Positions 36,540 to 49,242 of a stretch of DNA of 64,000 bases are shown here, one piece after another. Under the pieces are notes generated by a model. The model made no database searches and had not been told where the DNA came from. It saw only the letters and a list, made by a program, of their open reading frames with translations. Numbering within the stretch: position 1 is the first letter of the stretch; each line of letters starts with the position of its first letter. The position numbers and the translations under genes were made by a program. The DNA comes from Alitta virens (taxonomy: Eukaryota > Annelida > Polychaeta > Phyllodocida > Nereididae): NCBI GenBank assembly GCA_932294295.1, contig OW028573.1:54005829-54069828 (forward strand), given 5' to 3'.

Positions 36540-39500
36540 AGGATTTTTTTATTTTGTCATGATATAAGTTTTCACACAATACACATACATAGAAATCAAA
36601 ACACTGCAACAGGAAACATCATATATCACAACAGGAGACAACAGAGTTTACAACTATTCTAAGTTGTCCCCTCTTACAAAAAATCTAAATAAATAAATGA
36701 AATAAAAATAAATACTGATGATAATACTAGCATGAAACGTTACATAAATAATTAGATATACAAAAATAATGAGTAGTAAGGTATAAGTTAGTGATATTAA
36801 TCAATTCAGATTATAAACATCAGCCTGATTTACAAGACATTTATAATGAGTAATGCATAAATTTTATGTATACAGTTTTCTATCAGACATGATATAATTT
36901 AATAAGACTTTATTTTGTGTTTAGTGAATGCCTTTATAAATGCTTTTAAACTATTTCTTTCTTTCAATGACTCACTCAGATGTAACCATAGATGTAGAGC
37001 TTTACCAAGATAACTTTTACTGTACTGTTCTATGGTATGTTGAGGTGCCCTTAAAACATTTCTGTTTCTTGTAAATAATCGTGATTGCCAATATCAAATA
37101 GGTTACTGATACCCACTGGTAGAATTGAATTAACATATCTATAAGAAATTTTCAACAACTCTAATTCTATCATGTCTTCAACCATTAATAAATGTGCTTT
37201 CTTATATAATTCAGATAGTCTCGCCCTTCTTCCCACCTTGAAAAATAACCTAATAGATTTGTTTTGTTGTATCTTAATCTTTTTCAGATCACTTACTTTT
37301 AACATGGGTCCCCACACACTAAGGGCATAGTTAATATGGCTTTGAACATCTTAATTTCAGTGGTTAATGAATTTTTTTATCATATTGAGGCTATAGTTAC
37401 CAGCTATCATTTTAATCAGAATATGCTTCAATTGCTGATTCCAGTCTAGAAATTCATCAACTATTATTCCTAAAAATTTAATATTCTCCACCCTTGAAAT
37501 TTCCTTTCCCCCAACCCTAATACTACCCTTAAAATTAAGTTCCTTCTTTCTTCTTGGTCTAAATATAATGTATTTTGATTTGTCTATATTAAGGGTAAGA
37601 TAGTTACTGTCAAACCATTCAGTTAATCTATATAAATCTGAATTAAACTTTCTGGTATAAAAACCTCAGATTACTCCCCGATGCGAACACCGTAGTGTCA
37701 CCAGTAAAGGTGACACAGTTACAACACCTTAAGATTTTAACTAAATCATTTGCTAAAATAATGTACATGAGCGGCCCAAGCACTGAACCTTGTGGGGTAC
37801 CGTAGGTCATTTCATATGTTTCAGAGAGGACATTTCTGTATTTTACTTTAATCCGTCTGTTCAACAAATAACTTTTAAACCAGGCTAACACATTGCCTCT
37901 AATCCCATAGAATTCTAGTTTTCTAAACAAGGTAGCATGGCTAATACTGTCCAATGCCTTTGACATGTCAAGAAACAGACTAATAGTGTAACAACCTCTA
38001 TAGCTATTTTCCAAAACATTACCTGTGAAATCTAACATTGCGTCAGTTGTACTGCGACCATACCTAAAACCATATTGACTTTCAGTCAGTACTCTATATT
38101 TTTGCAAAAAATTTACTATTCTTATATTAACAATTTTTCTAAACATTTTTGAAATGACTAGCAATATTGAGATTGGCCTTTAATTAACTATTTCTGTCTT
38201 ATTCTTACCCTTATAAAGTGATTTAACAATTGCTAGTTTCATGTTGTTCGGAAATGCTCCTTCTATAGATTTATTAAGGATAATTTCTAGTGCTTTAATA
38301 ATTCCAGGATATATTTTCTTTAGTATTTTTTTTGAGATTTCATTATAACCGCTACTGTCCTTATTTTTCAAATTTTTAATAAGTTTTTCTATTTCCTGAG
38401 TTGTAGTTGGATAAAGAAAACAGTTATTTTCTATACGATTTTTCATATTGAGCATACCATTAACTAATATTTCAGCTGATACATCTTTTTTATCAATGTT
38501 TTTACCAGTAATTTTATTCAAAAAATTCCAAAGCTTTTTAATGTTTTGTCTATTTTCTTGTGTATAAGTTTATTATAATAAGCTAATTTAGCTTTCCTTC
38601 TCAAAATGTTTATCATATTATGATATCGTTTATAGTTGAGAAAATCAGGTGAATTTCTAGGTTTCCTAGCTACATTTTAATACATTAAGCGACATCTACT
38701 AGACGATTTTTTAACCCTGCTGTCATCCATGGAACATTAACCTTATATTTTGTACAATCACGATTGACTGTTTTACATGGAGCATAATGGTTCATAACTA
38801 CTTGTATTTCAGAAATTAATTTCTCACTTGCATTATGTACTGACATGTAATTTAATTCATGCCAATTTCGATTACAAAAACTAGCATTCATGTTTCTCAT
38901 AACATCATCTGTTATTTTACGAATTGCAAATTTTTTATTGCTATTTTCTTTCAATATATGATTTTGTATAGAAGTTATGCATACATAATGGTCGGAAATA
39001 TCAGTTTTAACAATAAAGGATTTGATATTCTGATAAAAGTCTACATCCACATAAATATTGTCTACTAGGGTTGCACTGCTATGGGTCACCCGTGTTGGTT
39101 TATACATAGTTGGAATAAGGCAATTATCTAAATTCATTTCAAAAAAATTCATGGTGTTAGCATAAGAGTTAATCTTGAGATAGTCCAGATTTTGATCTGT
39201 ACCTATTATCGCCTTCTTTTTCTCCGCTCTTATCTTACTTACTATGCTCTCATATTTTTCAATAAACTCGTTTTCATTGGTTCACCCACAACTATGTTTT
39301 TCCTTCCCTTCTGTGAGATTTCAAGAAAAATTGACTCAAATTTCCCTTCATCAAATATTTTAAGTTCGGGCCTTTCTACATAATCTATATGTGACCTAAT
39401 GAGAAGTCGTTTATTTTTTCTAAATTCACTAAATTCACTTGTCAAGTCATAATTATTATCAAAAGAGAATTTTTTATAATTATTTTCTGTCACACAATAA

Positions 39501-39612
39501 AATAATGTCTGGCAGCAAATTTTTGTCTTTCAAACTATTCATCAAGTCTATTAATTCATCATATTTGTTAGGCAAACTATGGATATTGAGATGTGCTATA
39601 ACATATATATAT
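36540..39612 (-). mobile_element. LINE A: decayed non-LTR retrotransposon (EN + RT), minus strand
   Basis: Read on the minus strand, the 5' end near 39612 gives the start of an endonuclease (AHLNIHSL-like). Next come the GTDQNLDYLKI-like block and the MYKPTRVTHSSATLVDNIYV and SDH motifs (38685-39152). After that are the reverse transcriptase palm with SLFLDMSKALDSISH and GTPQGSVLGP (37643-38164), and a C-terminal part with NYALSVWGP (37051-37317). The catalytic FADD box reads FTGD and the ORF is split by stops and frameshifts, so it is inactive. The 3' UTR runs to about 36540. EN-RT order and motifs fit the CR1/L2/Jockey group. A second, inverted copy lies at 60440-62180. Confidence 0.85.
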
Positions 39613-40260
39613 ATAGATTTTATTGACATGTAAAATATCATAAGTGATACATATGTCATTCAGTTAAAAGATAACATGAAAGAGACATTAATGTAAATAC
39701 AGAAAGCAATAAAATTTCAATAATCAAGGTTCCAGCCACCAAGTTAACTTATAATACGTGTTTAAAATCCACATACACAATAGAAAAAAAAAATACAAGC
39801 CGCTAATAAAAACATTTCAATCTTAAAGTCCAAAACATGACAAGCACATCATAACTAATAAACTAATAAACTAAATTAATAACTGTGTGGATACAGGAGA
39901 TGGTTTTCTCTACACATCGGCTTGAAGGAGAAACTTTCCTAAACTATTTAATAACTCAGGTTCCTTGTTTGTCATTATTGCTGTAAACTTAGTTATATCA
40001 TCTAGAGACAAGAAGTTGTTAATAAATTTAGTTGCATTCAAAAAAAGGTTAACACGGTGTTGCTCATTACCAGGACAGACAATCAAACAGTGAATTTCGT
40101 CTTCTACAAAGTTTAACGTACACTTTTCACATATTCTATTTGGAGCAGGAATTATTGGTTTATGGTGTCGACCTGTTTCAATCTTCAGGCTATGTGAACT
40201 TGTCCTAAATCTAGCTATTTTAGTTAACACTTTGCGAATTTGTTGAACAAATGAGTCACG
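39613..40260 (-). mobile_element. LINE B: 3' fragment of an I-like LINE, minus strand
   Basis: The minus-strand frame 40230-39910 reads ARFRTSSHSLKIETGRHHKP, then a CEKC...EDEIHCLIVCP cluster. This is the C-terminal Cys/His region found at the end of many I-like LINE polyproteins, and the same domain type ends LINE C at 49310-49430. Roughly 300 bp of 3' UTR follow to a (TA)n stretch at 39602-39616, next to the 5' end of LINE A. The endonuclease and RT are absent, as expected of 5' truncation. Confidence 0.7.
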
Positions 40261-42439
40261 AAATTGTCTATAATATTCATCATCATTATCATGTCAATTA
40301 GGCTCACTAAATCTTCAATCATTTAGTTCAATTGTCCTTTCAGATGAACAACAAATAAATCAATAAGAAAATTCTGATTGTTTGATTTTAGTTGAAAAAG
40401 GAAATTTGAAAAGAAAATAATCAACTGAAAATATGAACACCAATCTGATGGATAAGATTAGTGTTTGTAGTTGGGGATTGCAAGTATCTATATTATCCAA
40501 CTTCAAACAATATAACACTTTGTTATCTTCTATAACAATGTACAACAATCTAAACCAGTTGCTTTACATTGAAAATACTGGGCAACAACAAAATAAATTG
40601 TTACCTTGTTCATTTTAACAAATTCTTTTACATTTAAAATAAACAATAAAAATCAAATTCATATTCTTGCTATACATATTATATCATGTAGATTGCATAA
40701 TTATTATAATTGCTTATGCTGTCAAAACATCATGATTGTTAATTGCGACAGTTATCAACATGATCAATATTGGCTAATAACACAATGACTATTCTAGTAG
40801 TTACTATGTACAAATTGTATGCGTTCTCATTATCAGATTATAAATACTACCAAAATATTCATAATTTCTAACCTCCCATTTAAATTTAGTACTTGCAACC
40901 ATAATTGTCAATTTGATCAATATTTGTTAACATGGTTAAGATTTTGAATTATTCTACACAAGCAAGTAAAACATTTTACAAAACATTGCTATATGAATAC
41001 CAACTTTTACAGACAATCTTGAGCATGGTCAATTCCTTAACATTTTATACTATTTACCATACAAGAAATGCTTGCTACATTGTGAATATCAAAGTTTCAC
41101 AAGCAATAGCATGAACATAATCAGTACTTATAGCAATGAACAACAGTTCATCTAATTTGTTTAATATGCACTCTGATAAAACTGAATTATTTTACCAACT
41201 ACAGAATGCTAACTATTATTGTTTTGAAACAAACATTCAAACAAACATTCAATTGTGAATACCAGACTTCAGAAGCAATATAGCATGGACATTATCAGTA
41301 CTTTTAACGATGAACAACAAACCAGTTCATCCTATTTGTTTATGCTGTAGCATTCTGTACAATTCACCATGCACAATAAGTGAACAAAGAATTTATACCA
41401 ACTCATTCAAGTTCTAAATCTCCATCTATACAGCTGATGGTTGAATTATTAAAATGCATCAATATGATCACTTTGTTAAAAATTTGAGTTATTTTACCAT
41501 AAGTGCCTTGAACCATACAGCAGGTAAAGCATCATCTGCAGGCATCTCATCATGCACATTCATACCAATGACAATGTATGTAATGGTCTCTGATAAACAG
41601 TTTTAGAGACCACAATGTAGTCAGTATTATATATATATATATATAAAATGTTTCTTGCTAGCAGTATGAAACATAGACTGCACTGCAGCAAAACCCTCAG
41701 TGAATCTTACATAACACATCGGCATCATTAAAATTGTTCAGTGTTAATCCGACAGGCAGGAGGGCAGGTGTTACATTTAACTTCTTTTGTTCCTGAAGCA
41801 AAACTCTAACAATAAATGCACTAATCCTATGAAATTGCATACAGTAACACTCTATGTGGCCTAGTGGTCACTTTTGATAGTTACAATAACATATCTTTAC
41901 AAAATTTGGAAATATTAAAGCGGTATCTAGGCAACAATATTTTGGCTATAAATAACCATGTACATGATTACCACTTGGCCTACGTAGCCTGTTACGCAAT
42001 GCTAACTAGTCCAAGATGTCCTAATTTTTTAACTCTTGAATTTCTTCATAAATTTGTTCATTACATTCTTACAAGTGTTAAAATAATAATAGCAATCCAT
42101 ACTGTTCAGATTAAAGCCATCAAAAATATTGTTAAACCTTTTCCTGCCATTTAATTTTGCCTGTTTCAAAGATTTTATACACAGTAAAGATTTATTCAGT
42201 TCGCTAGAATTATCAATACAATAATGCCTGCAAGTTACGGATTCATACATGCATATATATATACAATCGCGTAGTGCAATGGTGTGGCATATGAATGTGT
42301 TAATGGACTTATTACAAACATTCATAAATTATTTTTATTTATTCATTTTTTCTAAACACTTTACAGGTGTATCAATTACATTATATTAAGAAAACAATAT
42401 ATAGATTATTATACAACCAATTATTATGAAATTGCTAAT
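40261..42439. other. AT-rich noncoding DNA between LINE B and the right arm
   Basis: No ORF with a recognised domain. Two diverged copies of an AATATCAAAGT/TTCACAAGCAATA... GAACAACAGTTCATCTAATTTG-type block (about 41080-41160 and 41250-41340) suggest an old tandem duplication. A partial copy of the large repeat family lies at 41740-41900 (same orientation as the left arm). A (TA)n run lies at 41627-41645. Confidence 0.55.
41740..41900 (+). repeat. Partial copy of the large inverted-repeat family
   Basis: GAAGCAAAACTCTAACAATAAATGCACTAATC and the GTGGCCTAGTGGTCACTTTTGATAG block match 33150-33290 in the same orientation. This shows that the arms belong to a dispersed repeat family and are not unique to the two ends. 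Confidence 0.6.
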
Positions 42440-42711
42440 TGTAAACAAAAACGATTGGGTTCAACATGGCAATACTATGATCAAATATTAAATCATAATT
42501 GTATGCACTTGAATACTACAACATAGCTTTTATGGCTGTCATTGCAAAGTATGGGATGCCAACTAGGGAATATGTAGGAAATAACACAGTTTTTAGCATT
42601 TTTTCTCACAGATTTTCCATTATTATGAAAAAGAAAAAGGATGAAACAAATGTTAAAATTAAAATGTGATAGTGCAGTACCATAATTTAGTAATGTTATT
42701 AGATCCATAAA
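42440..42711 (-). repeat. Right arm of the large inverted repeat, inner part
   Basis: The reverse complement matches 33930-34140 through ATAATAATGGAAAATC, GGCATCCCATACTTTGCAATGACAGCC and AATATTTGATCATAGTATTG. It is separated from the outer part of the same arm (49977-50663) by the insertion of E2. Confidence 0.7.
42704..42711. other. E2 candidate target-site duplication (left), TCCATAAA
   Basis: Eight bases before the GTCAG terminus of E2. The right flank at 49977-49984 reads TCCATGGA, with six of eight matching, so the duplication is imperfect. Confidence 0.4.
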
Positions 42712-43137
42712 GTCAGTTCCCAGATTCCGGTTCCCACTCAGCTACCAGTCAGCTACCAGTAAGGTGAACTCAGCTCCCAGTTCTAGTTCCCAGTCAGCTA
42801 CCGGCCAGCTACCAGTAAAGTGAACTCAGCTCCCAGTTCTAGTTCCCAGTCAGCTACCAGCCAGTTCCCAGAAAAGTGAGGTCAGCTTCCAGTTCTAGAT
42901 CCCAGTCAGTTTCCAGAAAAATATCTGGGCAAATGTTTGGTTACTGGAAAGTTAGCTATAAAGTAAGCATGCATCATTGTTTGTAGTAATGAATAGCTGA
43001 TGGAATAGCCAAGACATTAGGCTATCTAAAAAAAAAATAGACTGTCACCTTTGTCAATGTACCCAAATTCCAGATTTTTATGTGTAAAATTTTCTCAAAA
43101 TATTTGAATTCATTTTCCACAAAAAAAATTAACTTGG

Positions 43138-43870
43138 CTCAACAAATTTCTGTAGCTGGGTAGTTAGCTATCCAGTTAGCACCAATATTTGGTACCATCA
43201 TATAGCCAATAGATTAGGCTATCTAGTAAATACACCACCAAATTTCTGCTATCATGCTATATACCCAGCTCCCAGACTTTTATGTGTAATTTTCCACAAA
43301 CAAATTTGACCTTGCTCAACACATTTCTGGTAGCTGGGTAGTTAGCTATCCAGTAAGCATCAATATTTGGTACCATTAAACAGCCAATAGAATAGGCTAT
43401 CTAGTAAATACACTGCTAAATTTCTCCTACCATTCTAAATACCCAGCTCCCAGACTTTTATGTGTCATTATCCACAAAAATTTTAACTTGCTCAAACAAT
43501 TTCTGGTAGCTGGATAGTTAGCTATCCAGTAAGCACCAATATTTGGTACCATTAAATAACCAATAGATTAGCCTATCTAATAAATACCCTACCAAATTCT
43601 GCTATCATTCTATATACCCAGCTCCCAGATTTTAATGTGTCGTTTTCTGAAGAAAAGTTTACCTTGCTCAACAAATTTCTGGTAGCTGGATACTTAGCTA
43701 TATTTGCAGTCAATTCCTTGTCCCAAAAAGGCTTAAAATATTTAAATTTCCTAAAGACTCTAAATGACCAATATTTGGTACTATTAAATAGCCAATGGTT
43801 AAGGCTATCTAATAAATACACTATCAAATTTCTGCTACCATTCTATATACCCAGCTTCCAGACTTTTATA
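43138..43870 (+). repeat. Tandem repeats of about 176 bp in the left arm of E2
   Basis: The landmark CCCAGCTCCCAGA recurs at 43264, 43442, 43617 and 43850, giving spacings of 178, 175 and 233 bp. Each unit also contains AATATTTGGTACCAT and TAGGCTATCTA. The last interval is longer by about 58 bp because it holds a foreign insert (43708-43771) derived from LINE C. Confidence 0.85.
43708..43771 (-). repeat. Inverted copy of a LINE C segment in a tandem unit
   Basis: This about 60-bp stretch is the near-perfect reverse complement of 45022-45080 in LINE C. Both encode, on the LINE sense strand, FRVFRKxKYFKPFWDKELTA. It replaces part of one 176-bp unit, right after TTAGCTATA, so it was inserted after the tandem array formed or during its rearrangement. 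Confidence 0.8.
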
Positions 43871-43984
43871 TCTCAGCCAGTATTATCTGGTACTCCTTTA
43901 AGTTTTACCCCAATGATGTACCATATCTTCGCCAACAGTATGTGCCCTACTCTCAGTCTAATCTTGGTCAATAATGTGATACCC

Positions 43985-46936
43985 AGTCCCATTTCACACT
44001 ACGGACTGGAGCATGGAACGTCAATGGATGGACTCTACACAATGCTGTTATAAGACAATCAATAATAAGACAATTAAATGTTTATATAATATGCATTTCT
44101 GAAACTCATTGTAGAATTAATAGAGCATTTGGTGGAGTTGGTGTTTTTGTGAAGGAATCAATTTTTATTGATTATTATGTTGAACTCATTGATATGTCCT
44201 ATGATGGTATTTTGAATTTGAAATTTTGTCATATGGAAAGTCAGTTAAAGATTGTTGTTTGTTCATGTTATTTATTTCCTGAAGATTCACCTTATGGTCG
44301 AGACTCACAAAGTTTTTTCTCACATTTGCTGTCATATGTTTATGTATATGCTAACTCTGACAAATTCGTTATCTGTGGAGACTTAAATGCACGAATAGGC
44401 AACCTCCCAGACTATATTGATGGTATTAATGAAAATATACCAAAGCGAGGTGTTGTGGATAATGTGATTAATGACCATGGGAATGCGTTTGTAGAGAATT
44501 TTTGCAAGAAGCCAATATAATATGTGTGTTATCAATGGCAGAATTAACCACGAGGCAAATGAATTTACGTGTACCTCAACAAGAGGATGTCCTGTTGTTG
44601 ACTATATTGCTGTCGATTTCAATACTCTTAAAGATTGTGTGAACTTTGAAGTTATGAACTCAAATAATATGTTACATGTTTACAATTTTCAATGTTAAGT
44701 ATCAAGTAGATGCAAAGCATCTGATCATGCAGTTATTGTTTTATCAATCGATGTTCATAATCAGTTTAATACACTCGCAAATGATGGAAATAGAAATATG
44801 GAGATGAACTGTGAGGTTAACAATCAACCTATAAGAAAGTATGTTTTTGATGATGTACCAATGACTTCCTGACTTAAAACAATTTTGTCAGAAAACCTGA
44901 AAGTATGATTAATGTTTTAGATACAAGGTAAATATTCCAAAATTCACTAAATGATCTTTATAACACACTTTGTAAAAGTATTTTTGAACAAATGGACTTA
45001 CTATTACAATATAAAGGTCATTTAGAGTCTTTAGGAAACTTAAATATTTTAAGCCTTTTTGGGACAAGGAATTGACTGCAAAATGGTCTGCAATGAGGGA
45101 TTGTGAGAAAATACTTCGCCAATGTAACAGTGAACTAAAGAGAGAGTATAGGGAAACCTTTAAGAAAAAACAAAAGGAATTTGACAAATGTCTCCGCAAA
45201 AAAGAGAGAAATCATCAAAGGTGTAGTAGAACACCTAGAAAAAATTGAGACAGAAAATCCAAAAGAATTTTGGAATTATATCAAGAATTTGGGGCCTAAT
45301 ACAACCTCAGGAATCTCACTCTCTGTTTACTGCTCTGGGGATACTTGTGATAGAACATCTGATCAAAATTAGGTACTTTCTCAATGGAAAAATTATCTCT
45401 GTAAGCTGTTGAACCCTCAAACAAATAGTGTGCAATACAGCTTTGATGAAATTTTTTATAGGCAGTGTATGATTGAGAAGGAATCAATTGAACAAGAAAT
45501 GCAAGACCCTGGGTATGGGTCTAATGCTACCTTGAACAATGACATTAGCCCTAGTGAGATAGAAAAGGGTGTTCGCAAACTGAAACTGAAAAAAGCTGTA
45601 GGGCCTGACTACATACCCAATGAGGTACTCAAAACTGGTAAACTTAACAATGTGTTGCTTGCCTTTTTCAGAACTGTTTTAAAAATGGACTAGTACCAGA
45701 TATATGGAGAAAAGCATTTATTTGCCCTATACCTAAAAATAGTTCAAAAGATCCCTATGTTCCCTTACATTACCGTGGCATCAGTCTACTCTCCTCTATA
45801 TATAAGCTTTACACAGGGATTCCTAATAATAGACTTGTTAAATACTCTGAGGAAAATAGATTGGTAGTTGATGAACAGAATGGTTTCCGGTCTAATAGAA
45901 GTTGTCAAGATCATTTATTTTCTCTAACATCTATTGTAAGAAATAGAATAAATGATAATTTAAGTACTTTTTGTGCATTTGTAGACTTCCAAAAAGCTTT
46001 TGATTTCATAGATAGAGACTAGGAGTTCGGCAAGGTGATACCTTATCACCAACATTATTTTCATTATATGTTAATGATCTAGTCACGTTATTAAATGAGC
46101 TTAATTTAGGTATTTCACTCAATGACATTCAGGTTACAGCACTTTTGTATGCCGATGATCTAGTTCTTGTTGCACCAAATGAATCTGCTCTCCAGGAGCA
46201 ACTGATTGCACTTAATAGCTGGTGTAGAAAATGGAGGTTATCAGTTAATGAAAACAAAACAGAAATTTTGAATTTTAGACCAAGAAATTTGAACGGACAA
46301 ATCATGAATTTAATCTTGGAAATTTTTACCTAAAGACTGTTAAGGAATATAAATACTTAGGGCTTATCTTTAATGAACATTTAGATTTCACAAGATCAGC
46401 AACTCCATTGGCAGAAGCAGGAGGTAGAGCATTTGGAATGATTAGGAGTAAAATGCAACAGTTAAAAGAATGTCCATACAAAACCTTTGCTAAACTATAT
46501 AATCTTTGTGGTCAACCAATTTTAGAATATGGATCATCAGTATGGGGTTTTAGGAAATATAGTAAAATTGATAATGTCCAATACAGAGCAATGCGATTTT
46601 TTACGGTGTTCATGGATTTGCGCCAATACATATGCTAGAAGGTGATATAGGATGGACTAGCACCATCTGCAACAGACATGTAAAAATGTGTAAATATTAT
46701 AATAGGTTATTGAAAATGGACAGAGAAAGACCTAAATAGAAAAATAATGATTACGATATTAGTAAATGTAGAAAAAATTTGTCATATGAGTAAAAACTAA
46801 TTTTTAGCAAAGTAGGAATGATTGAATTATTGCATAATAATTTGGAATGTGATATTAGACTGCTTAAATGTAAAATAAAACAGATATATTTGGAGAATTG
46901 GGAAACTACGAGATATAACAAACCCAAACTAAGATA
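43985..46936 (+). mobile_element. LINE C: I-like non-LTR retrotransposon, 5' part, decayed
   Basis: In order, the plus strand encodes an endonuclease start (GAWNVNGWT and ISETHC near 44000-44110), its middle (VICGDLNARIGNLP, 44350-44410), VDYIAVD and SDHAVI (to about 44740), then a reverse transcriptase. The RT blocks are PIPKNSSKDPY... YRGISLL (45720-45790), EQNGFR.NRSCQDHLFSL (45870-45930), AFVDFQKAFDFIDRD (45975-46018), RQGDTLSPTLFSLYVND (46023-46080) and LLYADDLVLVAP (46145-46175). The region between DFQKAFD and RQGD is deleted, and several frameshifts and stops are present. The C-terminus (NWETTRYNKPKLRY) stops at 46936, where LINE D is inserted; the remainder resumes at 49243. Confidence 0.85.
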
Positions 46937-47245
46937 TTAGTTCAAGTTCTTTATTGGGAATAATATTAAACATCAGCACATTTAACAATAATTCAATATA
47001 GAAAAGAGCATTCCCCTGCCCTGACACAAAGAATTATGTATATGGGCCAGAGATAATTATTTACAATTTAAACATGTACCATTCTATAGAGTAATAAGCA
47101 ATAACATTTTATAATGCATTAAGTTATCAAATAAAAAACTAAAAAAAAAAAAAATAATTAAATTTTAAGATTTACAAACACCTTGGGTAAATTGGAGGAA
47201 GGAATTAAAGTATACAAGTAAGATAACAATTAAGTCAGCTCTGAA

Positions 47246-49228
47246 TCAAAGATGATCTAAGCTATTATGTAAAATGTAAAATTTTAAATGTTTCTTTATT
47301 GTGTATATTGAGAAGTTAATAGAAATATTAGTCGATATATGATTCCATATAATGGCACCCTTGTATCTAAATGAACGTTGACAAAAGTTAGTTCTGAATA
47401 ATGGTAAATGAAGTCTCTGATGTTGTCTAGTAATATGATCATGAACAAGTTGATTAGATTGAAAAAATGACTGAAAAAATACAGGACAGTCTCCTTTATG
47501 AAATTTGAACATAAATAAAGCAGTTTTGTAAACATATATCTTATACACATCAAGCACTTTATAGTTAAGAAACAAGGGAAACGAAGGAGTTCTTGGATGG
47601 GAGAATGAGATAACTCTAAGGACCCGTTTCTGTAACTTTAATACTGGAATTAATTTTGTGAAAGGCACTGAGCCCCATACTTCTATTCCATAATTCACAT
47701 AGGGGAATACAAATGAATAATATAGAGTTAGAAGTGATGTAGATTTTAAATACTTTCTGGCCTTAACAATGATTCCAATGCCTTTAGCAATCTTTTTGTG
47801 AATATAATTCAAATGTTTCTCCCAATTCAGTTTAGCATCAATGTACACCCCAAGGAATTTACAAGAGTCAACTACATTTATTTTTTTATTGGCAATTTTC
47901 ACCCTAAGCTCACCGGATGGATTTTTCATTTCTTTTTTAAATAACATGCAATAAGTCTTATCAATATTTAACGACAATCTATTTACTATAGTCCATTGAT
48001 ATATAAGATCTAAAGAATTGTTTAAATTAGTTGTCATAGAATTAATATTTTTACCCTGAACAAAAACACTACTATCGTCGGCAAAGAGAATGGGCATAAA
48101 TGAGTTGGAAAATAAGTATATGTCATTCACATAAAGAATGAAAAACAAAGGCCCTAAAATTGAGCCCTGAGGCACGCCACAATTAATAGGCAAAGATTCA
48201 GAAGATATTTTATCAAAAGACACATATTGTTTTCTTTTTTTCAAATAACTTTTAACTAAATCATTGGCAACGCCTCTAATTCCATATTTATATAATTTTC
48301 TAAGTAGTATAGAATGGTCAATAGTGTCGAAAGCTTTACTGAAATCTAAAAAAGTTCCTAAAGTCATATCATTTTTGTCTATTGCTGTTATAATTTTATC
48401 AGTTAAAGTAATCAAAGCCATGGAAGTGCTGTAATTAGCTCTAAATCCAAATTGGTATTTATAAAGTAAATCATTATCATTTATGAATTTAAGTACTCTA
48501 TTGTAGATAATTCGCTCATATATTTTCGAAAATATTGATAAAACAGAGACTGGACGGTAATTATTAATCAATTGGCTATCCCCACCCTTAAATAAGGGAA
48601 TGACCCTAGCAACTTTCATCTCATCAGGGAATACTCCAGAAGAAAGTGATTTATTAATTAGGTGAACAAAGATTCTATTAAGTGGTTGAAATGTCGTTTT
48701 GATAACTTTTATATGAATATTATCCCATCCCACACTATTAGTCTTGATATTGGATACAATTCTTAATACTTCATTTTCATCAGTAGGGTACAAATACAGT
48801 GAATTATTAACATTAATATTATCTAAGTAATGTAGTGGACTAAGATTAGATGGGGGCAATTTATCATTGAGGCTTTTACCAACATTTGTAAAATAACTAT
48901 TAAAAGCATTAGCAATATGTTCCTTATCTGAAGTTTTTTGACCATTAATAATGAACTCACTAGAATTACTTGAAGACTGTTTCTTGTTAATAATCCTTTT
49001 AATAATATCCCATGATTTTTTTAAATTTCCCTAATTAGCTACAAATAAATCATGATAGTACTCTTTTTCTGCCAAATTCAGTAACTTTTGTAATCTCTTT
49101 TTGTATATTCTATATTGGTTAATATTTTCACTGCTGGGTATTTGTTTCGAGATAATGTACAATTTATTTTTAACTTTTATAGATTTTTTCAGTGATTCTG
49201 TTAGCCAAATCTTTTTTGTTTTGTACAA
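47246..49228 (-). pseudogene. LINE D reverse transcriptase ORF, one in-frame stop
   Basis: The frame is continuous from 49228 to 47246 except for a single TAG at 49031-49033, giving about 660 codons. The upstream 65 residues are a basic linker. Downstream come SVGWDNIHIKVIKTTF, then palm motifs LDFSKAFD, CGVPQGSILGPLFF and FADD (residues 259-262 counted from the leucine codon at 48859). The thumb follows with LSLNIDKTYCMLF, GVYIDAKLNWEKH and YGIEVWG, and a C-terminal tail. The enzyme would copy LINE RNA at a nicked target. All visible RT catalytic residues are intact and only the one stop breaks the frame, so the copy is young compared with its neighbours. It is not functional as it stands because the endonuclease is missing. 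Confidence 0.85.
48074..48085 (-). other. FADD catalytic box of LINE D RT
   Basis: The codons for Phe-Ala-Asp-Asp, the metal-binding motif of reverse transcriptase palm block C, are intact. The equivalent box in LINE A reads FTGD. Confidence 0.75.
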
Positions 49229-49242
49229 TATTACAATATTTA

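Larger units (their letters stand above)
46936..49242 (-). mobile_element. LINE D: 5'-truncated CR1/L2-like retrotransposon inserted in LINE C
   Basis: The minus-strand element has a 3' UTR of about 300 bp ending AATAAAGAACTTGAACTAA, the same style of tail as the LINE at 11640-12530. It also carries an RT-containing ORF and part of the linker before the RT. The endonuclease is missing, which is typical of 5' truncation during target-primed reverse transcription. A possible 6-bp target duplication (TAAGAT) lies at 46930-46935 and 49243-49248. LINE C sequence continues on the far side, proving that LINE D is the younger insertion. Confidence 0.85.
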
